Source: Psychrobacter sp.
GTDB lineage: Bacteria > Pseudomonadota > Gammaproteobacteria > Pseudomonadales > Moraxellaceae
Assembly: GCA_020024075.1 (NCBI GenBank)
Contig: JAHHUJ010000168.1
Coordinates: 1 to 5,007 of the forward strand
Reading direction: 5' to 3'
DNA: 5,007 nucleotides
Part shown: one piece after another, positions 1-5,007 of the stretch
Numbering within the stretch: the stretch's first letter is position 1
Layout: each line of letters opens with the position of its first letter
Notes under the pieces: generated by a model
The model's input: the letters and a program-made list of their open reading frames with translations, nothing else
Told to the model about the DNA's origin: nothing
Databases searched by the model: none
Translations under genes and position numbers: made by a program

Positions 1-412
1 AGCAGGGATGCCAAAGCAGGTGCGATAGGCAGCTTTGCTTGATAAAGTTAATTAGGTGGGGTAGAAGCTTATGAGCTGGCAAGTTATGGAAAGTAAAAGT
101 ATGGTAAATCATAAACGCTCGATATCTTTAGCGGCAAACACAAAATTTGTTTATTATAAAGACAATAAGGTAAGTTGAAGGGGTTATATATAAGTAAACA
201 GTAGGCTATTTTACATTGTGCTAAAGCGTGATAACACTGTTTAAACTGATATATTGCTCGTAATTACGTAAAATGAAAGACAGTATTAATGTAAGAGTTA
301 ACTTATACTCATGACTTCTTATAATATTTGATATTCAAAAAACACTAAGAAATTAACAAAGACAAGAGTATTTAACCCCATTAATTCATTTAATTTTTAG
401 GAAGCAATTTTT
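1..412. other. AT-rich upstream intergenic region, possibly with the tail of an upstream gene
   Basis: This stretch of about 400 bases has no convincing gene. Frame 1 of the + strand is open from the left edge to a TGA at 40-42 and would give a 13-residue tail ending in GAIGSFA. That could be the C-terminus of an upstream gene, but it is too short to recognise. On the - strand a reading frame starting near 112 also stays open to the left edge, but its His/Leu-rich product looks random. The rest is rich in A and T with many stops in all frames. It contains a 10-bp perfect palindrome CGTAATTACG at 259-268 and GTTTAAAC at 239-246, neither with a known role. The promoter for the EcsC-family gene lies at its right end. 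Confidence 0.5.
298..325 (+). promoter_or_regulatory. sigma70-type promoter for the EcsC-family gene
   Basis: A consensus -10 box TATAAT lies at 320-325. A fair -35 box TTAACT (4 of 6 to TTGACA) lies at 298-303, with a 16-bp spacer. Transcription would begin near 332 and give a leader of about 80 nt before the ATG at 413. The perfect -10 box is the strongest part of the evidence, because AT-rich DNA produces such matches by chance. Confidence 0.5.
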
Positions 413-1684
413 ATGGCGAACAAATCCAATAAATCTAACACCAGTAAAAAAATCATCAATGGCGTTGATGCCGTAGGTCATGTAGCTCGTAGCGGTTTAG
501 AGCGTTTTGGTGCAATGCTGGATAGTCTTAATGCTAAATCTGGTAAAGCCAGTCAATTTAAAGCGGTCGATTTGTCAGAATATAAAAATGACAATGCTAG
601 TAACTTATTAAGTCAACAGACCCTAAAAACTTCACAGCAGTTGTTAGGTTCTCTGTTTTCTACTTTCGTCACGTACGCCAAAAAAGTGTTGCCAGATAGT
701 ATTTTCCAAAAAGCTGCGGATAGCGCGGTTTCACAAGTGTCAAAACTAGCGGCTACATGGAGTGAAATTGACTTACCACGTGAGCAGCGTTTTAAAGGGG
801 TTCAAGGGTTAACAGACCAAGAGCGTAATGCTTTAGCGCGCGATATTGCTAACCAAAACCGAGCCTTAGCAACGATGGGCGGGGTAACAGGCTTAGCAGG
901 TTTGCCAGGTATGTTGGCTGATACTTTATGGTTATTATTGGTGTCATTGCGTACGGTTTATCAGTTGGCTACGGTGTATGATAAGCCGTTAACTGGTAAG
1001 CAGGGGATCAGAATGGCCTATGCGGTATTAGACAGTGCTGATCTGAGTAAAATGCAAGAAAAACAAGCAATTTTAGCCGCCTTGGGTGTCGCTAAAGGCT
1101 TGGTAGACAGTGCAGATAACAATGGTTTACGCAGTGAATTATCCAAAGGCTTAGGTGTTGTTAATCCAAATGTGCAATTTTATGCTCAGCAAGTGGATAA
1201 GCTAGCAGAGCAGTTCGACTTCGATATGGATAATATTAACCTCAGCTGGATAGGTAGAATTTTACCTCTAATTTCAGTGGCGGCCACAGTTCACTATAAC
1301 AGTCATTTAATTGATCAGGTTATTGGTGTGGCAAAAGCAACTTTTGGCCCAGAAGCTATTGTGGCCAAACAAGCTTTAACTAACAGTGCCTCTGAAAGTG
1401 AAAAAGAAGATAAGTCAGATAAAAACGATACTTCTAATGACTCTGATGAAAAAGCGGATAAAAATGCCGAAAAAAATGACAGTAATGACTCTAAAGATAC
1501 GGCAGTAAGTGACGAAGTGGCCGATCAATTCGGTGAAGAGCCTAAAGATCCGAGCAAAGGCGCTGAAACTCAAGAGAGTTACGACTTTCATACAGAAGAT
1601 GATCAGTCTTCAGAGCAAAAGTCTGAGTCAAAGTCTGAAGCTGATGCTGACTCTAAAAAAGAGCAAGCCAATAAAGACAGCTAA
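413..1684 (+). CDS. EcsC-family protein with long acidic C-terminal tail
   Basis: This 423-residue protein resembles the EcsC family, named after the third gene of the Bacillus subtilis ecs locus; the biochemical role of the family is not established. The start ATG is supported by AGGAAG at 399-404, 8 nt upstream. Residues 1-110 are mostly polar or helical and have no signal peptide. The EcsC-like core runs from about 110 to 320. It includes a Gly-rich hydrophobic stretch at 155-188 (GGVTGLAGLPG, then ADTLWLLLVSLRTVYQLA) and a second hydrophobic helix around 279-294. These may associate with the membrane, though neither is a clear transmembrane segment. Residues 324-423 form a tail made largely of Asp, Glu, Lys, Ser and Asn (by my count 33 acidic residues, 14 Lys, no Arg, Cys or Trp), surely disordered. 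The gene stands alone, with its own promoter upstream and a spacer of 285 bases before rpmE2. The downstream terminator is weak: AATC/GATT at 1699-1711 followed by GTTTTT. The family call is fairly sure and the function is unknown. Confidence 0.8.
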   Translation: MANKSNKSNTSKKIINGVDAVGHVARSGLERFGAMLDSLNAKSGKASQFKAVDLSEYKNDNASNLLSQQTLKTSQQLLGSLFSTFVTYAKKVLPDSIFQKAADSAVSQVSKLAATWSEIDLPREQRFKGVQGLTDQERNALARDIANQNRALATMGGVTGLAGLPGMLADTLWLLLVSLRTVYQLATVYDKPLTGKQGIRMAYAVLDSADLSKMQEKQAILAALGVAKGLVDSADNNGLRSELSKGLGVVNPNVQFYAQQVDKLAEQFDFDMDNINLSWIGRILPLISVAATVHYNSHLIDQVIGVAKATFGPEAIVAKQALTNSASESEKEDKSDKNDTSNDSDEKADKNAEKNDSNDSKDTAVSDEVADQFGEEPKDPSKGAETQESYDFHTEDDQSSEQKSESKSEADADSKKEQANKDS

Positions 1685-1786
1685 ATTAGTTTCAATTTAA
1701 TCGGTCAGATTGTTTTTAGTCAGTTAGCAGGCATTATTTATGGAGTTGGTAATCAGTGTGATTATTAACATTTATTGATTATCACC

Positions 1787-1815
1787 TTGCATCATGCTTG
1801 ATAACTCTGTAAAAT
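1787..1815 (+). promoter_or_regulatory. possible promoter for rpmE2
   Basis: TTGCAT at 1787-1792 and TAAAAT at 1810-1815 are separated by 17 bp. The -10 box matches the consensus at 5 of 6 positions, but the -35 box matches at only 3. Transcription would start near 1822 and produce a leader of roughly 150 nt containing the hairpins described for 1827-1944. Just upstream, 1764-1774 reads ATTAACATTTA. This resembles one half of the gammaproteobacterial Zur box (AACATTT core), but the other half-site is poor. Confidence 0.35.
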
Positions 1816-1826
1816 TATCGGCTTAA

Positions 1827-1969
1827 CTTCCCGCTGAGGAAGGCTAGAATAGCAGGGGATTGGTGTTATGTGCTGGAATGAGCCAGTGACATGATGGCTA
1901 ATCACTAATGCGTTTAGTGCCTCAGTTACGTACAGCCCTGCTGTATATCGGACACAGAGAGAATTTATT
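1827..1969 (+). promoter_or_regulatory. structured 5' leader of rpmE2, candidate L31 autoregulatory element
   Basis: The 140 bases before rpmE2 can form several helices by simple complementarity. CTTCC 1827-1831 pairs with GGAAG 1838-1842. AGCAGGG 1851-1857 pairs with CCCTGCT 1936-1942, extendable by A-U and G-U to 1849/1944. AGCCA 1881-1885 pairs with TGGCT 1895-1899. CACTAA 1903-1908 pairs with TTAGTG 1914-1919. CTGAGG 1834-1839 can also pair with CCTCAG 1920-1925, crossing the 1849-1944 helix like a pseudoknot. TACAG 1931-1935 with CTGTA 1941-1945 forms a local hairpin that excludes the long helix. Leaders that bind the ribosomal protein encoded downstream are common, and L31 leaders are known in several bacterial groups. 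That this is one is inference, since helices of 5-7 bp arise easily by chance at this length. Confidence 0.4.
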
Positions 1970-2248
1970 ATGCGTAAAGATATCCATCCAGAATACCAAG
2001 AAGTATTATTCCACGACACTAACGCTGACGTGTACTTCTTAACCCGTTCAACAGCTAAAACTAAAGCTACTCGTGAATATGAAGGTAAAGAATATCCTTA
2101 CTATCCACTAGATATTTCTAGTGCTTCTCATCCTTTCTACACAGGCGAGCAACGTAAAACTTCTAACGAAGGTCGTGTTGCAAGCTTCAACAAACGCTTT
2201 GGCGCGTTTGGTGGCCGTAGCAAGGCTAAGAAAACTGACGCTGAGTAA
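1970..2248 (+). CDS. rpmE2: 50S ribosomal protein L31, type B (zinc-independent)
   Basis: L31 is a small protein of the large ribosomal subunit that helps bridge the two subunits. The 92 residues begin MRKDIHPEY and carry the family's conserved stretches: [15 protein letters not shown] near the N-terminus, [18 protein letters not shown] at about 43-60, and the FNKRFGAFG segment at about 74-82. The protein ends in a basic, Lys-rich tail. It has no cysteine at all, so it lacks the zinc-binding Cys residues of the C+ form and belongs to the C-minus (type B, YkgM-like) class. The start is well fixed by family alignment and by a GAGAG ribosome-binding sequence at 1957-1961, 8 nt upstream. The gene is monocistronic, with a long leader before it and an intrinsic terminator 46 bases after the stop. 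In bacteria that also have the zinc form, type B genes are often repressed by Zur; whether a paralog exists here cannot be seen. Confidence 0.96.
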   Translation: MRKDIHPEYQEVLFHDTNADVYFLTRSTAKTKATREYEGKEYPYYPLDISSASHPFYTGEQRKTSNEGRVASFNKRFGAFGGRSKAKKTDAE

Positions 2249-2294
2249 TTTCACCTCTTACTTTGCTAATAGCGTTTTGCTATAAGTTTTAAGC

Positions 2295-2336
2295 AAAAAA
2301 CCACCGTATTCTTTTAGGAGTTGCGGTGGTTTTTTT
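2295..2336 (+). terminator. intrinsic terminator of rpmE2
   Basis: CCACCG at 2301-2306 pairs with CGGTGG at 2324-2329 around a 17-base loop. The run of A before it (2295-2300) and the seven T after it (2330-2336) extend the stem and supply the U-tract. Because A6 also precedes the stem, the element can work on the - strand too, as a backup stop for murJ transcripts. It lies 46 bases past the rpmE2 stop codon. Confidence 0.9.
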
Positions 2337-2397
2337 ATGTCTGAATTTGCTTATTGCGTTGTTGTACTTAGAGCTATTTTAGTTCGATCAATTAAAT

Positions 2398-2429
2398 AAA
2401 AAATACCAGCCAAAGTGGGCTGGTATTTT
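2398..2429 (-). terminator. intrinsic terminator of murJ
   Basis: A perfect 12-bp stem is formed by 2400-2411 (ending ACCAGCC) and 2418-2429 (starting GGCTGGT), with a 6-base loop. Read on the - strand the stem is followed by six T (complement of A 2398-2403) and further T-rich sequence, the classic intrinsic terminator form. It begins about 20 bases after the murJ stop codon. In the + direction the T run is shorter, so the main direction is that of murJ. Confidence 0.92.
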
Positions 2430-2449
2430 GCTTTACGGGATTGCACAGG

Positions 2450-4000
2450 TTAGCCATGTTTTAGCTGACGAGGACGGAAGCCTGATGCCAGTAACACTAC
2501 GGCGTATACAATAGCGCCCACAGCACAGATTAGCAATAAAGCAAAGACACGATGCCACTGAGTATCATGGGTCGGGAAGTAAGGAAGCATTAGATATAAT
2601 GCCGCCACCATTACTGCGCTGGATATAGCAAACTGAGCGAATAATTTTTTCCACTGTGGACCAAAGCGGAATAAGTTGCGCTTGTGCAGTAGGTAATACA
2701 GCAATCCGGCGTTAACGAGTGAAGCAGCAGTGGTTGCTAAAGCCAATCCACCATGTAGTGGCAGTTTAAAGTAGTAAAAAATGCCAACAAAGATTAAGCT
2801 AAATATCATATTGGCTATGACGGTAACAATACCTATCTTAACCGGAGTTTTGGTATCTTGCCGGGCAAAGAAAGCAGGAGCAAAAATCTTAATAAGCATA
2901 AAGCCCAAAATACCACCAGCCATACAACGTAGCGCAAAGCCACTCATGTTAGCGTCTTGAAGTGCGAATTCTCCACGCATAAACAAGGTCTGCATTAACA
3001 CATCAGATAGCACAAACAGCGCACAAGCCGCGGGTATTCCCACAACAATAATTAATCTTGCCGCCCAGTCTAAAGTCTTACGGAAGCTGACATCATCTTT
3101 TTTGGCCTCACTGGTCGATAAGCTAGGTAGGATGACAGTACCGATTGCCACCCCAATTAAGCCTAAAGGCAGCTCAGTCAAACGCTCGGCTGCATATAAC
3201 CAAGATACCGAACCTGTCATCATTAATGAGGCCAAGACCGTATTTAGCAGTAAGTTAATCTGCGTCACTGATACCCCAAAAATGGCGGGTAACATCAGCT
3301 TTAGAATACGGCGCACCCCTTCGTGCTGAAAATCAATCTTCGGCTTAACCAACAGCTTCTGCATATAAAGCTGGGGCAGCTGAATAAAGAATTGTAATAG
3401 ACCTGCTATAGCAACGGCGTAACCCAGTGCCATAATAGGTTTATCAAACATAGGCGCAAAAATTAAAGCCCCAGCAATCATACTTAGGTTGAGCAGGACA
3501 GGAGCTATTGCTGGAGCAGCAAAACGGCCATAGCTTTGCAAAATACTACCGGCAAAAGCAGTCATCGAGATGAATAATAAGTAGGGGAAAGTTAACCGTA
3601 ATAGCTCAGTTGCGGTGTTAAACTTCTCAGGATCATCTGCAAACCCCGGTGCAAATAGGGTAATAACCCAAGGGGAGGCCAGCATAACCACGATCGTTAG
3701 CATCGATAGGATCATTAGCAGGGCACCTGAGGTGCGGCTAATTAAAATCTGTACTTCTTGTAGGGTGAAGCGCTCTTTGTATTCAGACAAGACAGGAACG
3801 AATGCTTGGCTAAAGGCCCCTTCAGCAAATAGGCGACGTAGGAAATTGGGGATTTTGAAGGCGACTAGGAAAGCATCCATCAGACCACCGGCCCCAAACA
3901 CACCCATCAACACCATATCACGCACAAGGCCTAATATACGTGAGAGCATGGTCATTGAGCTGACAATCATAGTCGAGCGAAACAGTTTACTTTTTGCCAT
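2450..4000 (-). CDS. murJ: lipid II flippase MurJ (MviN)
   Basis: MurJ moves lipid II, the peptidoglycan precursor, from the inner to the outer face of the cytoplasmic membrane. The 516 residues are close to the 511 of the Escherichia coli protein and consist mainly of hydrophobic segments, as expected for the 14-helix MOP-superfamily fold. The N-terminal signature is intact: SRILGLVRD at 20-28, FGAGGLMDAF at 35-44, and FKIPNFLRRLFAEGAFSQAF at 48-67. By alignment from memory, R21, R27, D28, K49, R55 and R273 (in AAERLTELP) correspond to the functionally important E. coli R18, R24, D25, K46, R52 and R270. The start ATG (3998-4000 on the + strand) gives the normal N-terminus, and a weak GAG ribosome-binding sequence lies about 7 nt upstream. 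The gene is monocistronic, with an extended -10 promoter upstream and a strong terminator downstream. It is convergent with rpmE2 and divergent from the lyase gene. I see no frameshift or missing motif. Confidence 0.97.
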   Translation of the reverse strand: MAKSKLFRSTMIVSSMTMLSRILGLVRDMVLMGVFGAGGLMDAFLVAFKIPNFLRRLFAEGAFSQAFVPVLSEYKERFTLQEVQILISRTSGALLMILSMLTIVVMLASPWVITLFAPGFADDPEKFNTATELLRLTFPYLLFISMTAFAGSILQSYGRFAAPAIAPVLLNLSMIAGALIFAPMFDKPIMALGYAVAIAGLLQFFIQLPQLYMQKLLVKPKIDFQHEGVRRILKLMLPAIFGVSVTQINLLLNTVLASLMMTGSVSWLYAAERLTELPLGLIGVAIGTVILPSLSTSEAKKDDVSFRKTLDWAARLIIVVGIPAACALFVLSDVLMQTLFMRGEFALQDANMSGFALRCMAGGILGFMLIKIFAPAFFARQDTKTPVKIGIVTVIANMIFSLIFVGIFYYFKLPLHGGLALATTAASLVNAGLLYYLLHKRNLFRFGPQWKKLFAQFAISSAVMVAALYLMLPYFPTHDTQWHRVFALLLICAVGAIVYAVVLLASGFRPRQLKHG

Positions 4001-4068
4001 GTAATCTCAATACCTGTGTATATTAAAATATTGTTAATCTGGTTTTTAAGGTTTCAAAAAACTGGCAA

Positions 4069-4077
4069 ATTATAGCA
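4069..4077 (-). promoter_or_regulatory. extended -10 promoter of murJ
   Basis: On the - strand this reads TGCTATAAT, a consensus -10 box with the TGn extension. No good -35 box is found 16-18 bp upstream, which is acceptable for extended -10 promoters. Transcription would begin near 4062, giving a leader of about 60 nt before the murJ ATG. A 12-bp palindrome (4078-4089) directly abuts the box on its upstream side. Confidence 0.6.
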
Positions 4078-4153
4078 TTATCTAGATAAGATAACGGGAC
4101 TGGCCAGTGAAATTGTGATGGAAAGTAACACTTAGATCAATTGCTAATTAGCA
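4078..4153. promoter_or_regulatory. cluster of perfect palindromes between murJ and the lyase gene, possible operators
   Basis: Three perfect palindromes lie within 76 bases: TTATCTAGATAA at 4078-4089, ACTGGCCAGT at 4099-4108, and TGCTAATTAGCA at 4142-4153. Between the last two is a looser dyad, AATTGTGA 4111-4118 and TAACACTT 4126-4133, with 6 of 8 positions symmetrical. They sit in the divergent promoter region, where regulators usually bind. No known binding-site consensus fits well, so the regulator is not named. No clear promoter for the lyase gene was found. Confidence 0.35.
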
Positions 4154-4209
4154 TAAACAATCTGTGAGATGGACTAAATGCGAAGTGTTTAATTATAAAG
4201 GAATGGATA

Positions 4210-5007
4210 ATGAATGACACACCCCCTTCAATAGTGACGGATAGACAAGATAAGACCTCTTTATACAAGTCTAGTGGACTTTGGGTGATGCCCCGTAGTT
4301 GGCTTTTTGTCCCAGCCACTAGGCCAGAGCGCTTTGATAAAGCGGTTAATAGTGGGGCTGATGCTGTCATTATTGATTTAGAAGATGCAGTAGAGTCAGC
4401 CGCTAAGCCTCAAGCTCGAGAGCATATTGCACAGTATGTGGCACGCTATAATAGCGTTAAGTCAGACCTTTGTGCTCAAGACGCAAGAGCAAGAGCAAGA
4501 GCTAGTGGTTTATGGCTGCGACTGAATAATGATACGCATTTAGCTGAGGACTTGGCGTTATGTGAGTCAGTGGCTGCTTGTGATGCCATTCATGGGGTGC
4601 TATTGCCCAAAGTGACTGAGGCCTCGCAAGTTGAGTCCGTATCTCAGTTGCTAGGGCTGCCGGTAGTGGCTCAGATAGAGTCAGCTCTAGGGATCAGTCA
4701 GTTAGACAGCATTGCTCAAAGTGAAGGATTGGTGGCGCTTAGTTATGGGCGGCTGGACATTAGTAATGAGCTGGATTTAACCGCAGGCTCAAAAGCGGAG
4801 CAAGATTTTTTTAGACAGCTGCGAATTCAGCTGCGTCTGATAAGTCAGATTTATAATCTTTCAGCGCCGATAGAAAGTACTTTTGCTGACTTTACAAATA
4901 CAGCTGCAATGGAGGTAGTCGCAGGCTATGCGTCTGACTTGGGGTTTTCGGGGATGCTATGTATTCACCCGCTTCAGGTAGATATTGCTAATCGTGCCTT
5001 TAAAGCC
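4210..5007 (+). CDS. HpcH/HpaI aldolase / CitE-like CoA-ester lyase, 3' end missing
   Basis: This family cleaves or forms carbon-carbon bonds in CoA esters such as citryl-, malyl- or citramalyl-CoA, using Mg2+ in a TIM barrel; the substrate cannot be told here. The 266 visible residues show the family pattern in order: RSWLFVPATRPERFDKA at 29-45, VIIDLEDAV at 53-61, LRLN at 103-106 with the likely carboxylate-binding R104, LPKV at 132-135, AQIES with the Mg2+ ligand E157, YGRLD with the second Mg2+ ligand D183, FADFTNT at 225-231, and GFSGMLCIHPLQV at 245-257. The window ends soon after this, so only a C-terminal part is lost. ATG 4210 is chosen because AAGGA at 4198-4202 lies 7 nt upstream. 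ATG 4288 would give the more usual short N-terminus (MPRSWLFVP) but has no good ribosome-binding site. The first 26 residues are polar and not typical of the family. An Ala-Arg repeat at 92-97 sits in a variable loop. Confidence 0.88.
   Translation, partial: MNDTPPSIVTDRQDKTSLYKSSGLWVMPRSWLFVPATRPERFDKAVNSGADAVIIDLEDAVESAAKPQAREHIAQYVARYNSVKSDLCAQDARARARASGLWLRLNNDTHLAEDLALCESVAACDAIHGVLLPKVTEASQVESVSQLLGLPVVAQIESALGISQLDSIAQSEGLVALSYGRLDISNELDLTAGSKAEQDFFRQLRIQLRLISQIYNLSAPIESTFADFTNTAAMEVVAGYASDLGFSGMLCIHPLQVDIANRAFKA
4483..4500 (+). repeat. hexanucleotide tandem repeat (GCAAGA)x3 inside the lyase gene
   Basis: Three exact tandem copies of GCAAGA encode Ala-Arg three times (residues 92-97 of the lyase). 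The repeat is in frame, so loss or gain of a copy would change loop length without shifting the frame. It lies between the LEDAV segment and the LRLN substrate-binding strand, where family members vary in length. Confidence 0.8.

Noticed and set aside
1..112. - strand frame starting near 112 and open to the left edge
   Set aside because: The 37 visible residues are rich in His and Leu and look random, and a + strand gene tail is as likely. There is not enough sequence to call a gene.
1509..1700. 63-codon + strand frame within the end of the EcsC gene
   Set aside because: It lies in another frame over the low-complexity acidic tail. Its Lys/Leu/Ser-rich product simply mirrors that composition, and it has no independent ribosome-binding site or family resemblance.
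1748..1786. Imperfect inverted repeat TAATCA 1750-1755 / TGATTA 1776-1781 as a terminator for the EcsC gene
   Set aside because: The stem is AT-rich with a 20-base loop and no T run follows, so it does not look like an intrinsic terminator.
1792..2019. 75-codon - strand frame over the rpmE2 leader and start
   Set aside because: It overlaps the well-supported rpmE2 start on the opposite strand, and the product resembles no known protein.
3102..4004. Two + strand frames (3102-3329 and 3615-4004) opposite murJ
   Set aside because: They are antisense to the conserved MurJ coding sequence. Their Arg/Ser/Thr/Ile-rich products are typical of a shadow of a membrane-protein gene.
4111..4133. CRP/Vfr-like dyad AATTGTGA-N7-TAACACTT
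   Set aside because: The spacer is 7 rather than 6 and the right arm lacks the TCACA core, so it is not a credible CRP-type site on its own. It is kept only as part of the palindrome cluster.
4137..4370. 77-codon - strand frame across the lyase start
   Set aside because: It is antisense to the start of the lyase and covers its conserved RSWLFVP region. The product has no recognisable feature.

Overview
The window looks like ordinary chromosome from a gammaproteobacterium, most likely Moraxellaceae and probably Psychrobacter or a close relative. I infer this from the moderately AT-rich DNA, the type of MurJ and the cysteine-free (type B) ribosomal protein L31. The genus is my impression and is not proven by any single marker here. 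No tRNA, rRNA, CRISPR array, insertion sequence or phage gene is visible.

Layout from left to right. Positions 1-412 are AT-rich and essentially non-coding. They may hold the last codons of an upstream gene at the extreme left, and they carry a good sigma70-type promoter for the next gene. Positions 413-1684 (+) encode an EcsC-family protein with an unusual 100-residue acidic, probably disordered C-terminal tail. Positions 1685-1969 form a spacer whose second half can fold into several hairpins, which makes it a candidate ribosomal-protein leader. It precedes rpmE2 (1970-2248, +), encoding type B L31. Two back-to-back intrinsic terminators (about 2295-2336 and 2398-2429) separate rpmE2 from the convergent murJ gene (2450-4000, -), the lipid II flippase. 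The 209-bp divergent region 4001-4209 holds an extended -10 promoter for murJ and three perfect palindromes of 10-12 bp. From 4210 to the right edge (+) runs a CitE/HpcH-type CoA-ester lyase, cut off by the window.

The four genes do not form an operon: each appears to have its own promoter or terminator. Two serve core functions (translation and peptidoglycan precursor export), one is a probable carbon-metabolism lyase, and one is a poorly characterised EcsC protein. I see no evidence of a new multi-gene system. The points most worth checking are the L31 leader, the palindromes between murJ and the lyase, and the acidic tail of the EcsC protein.
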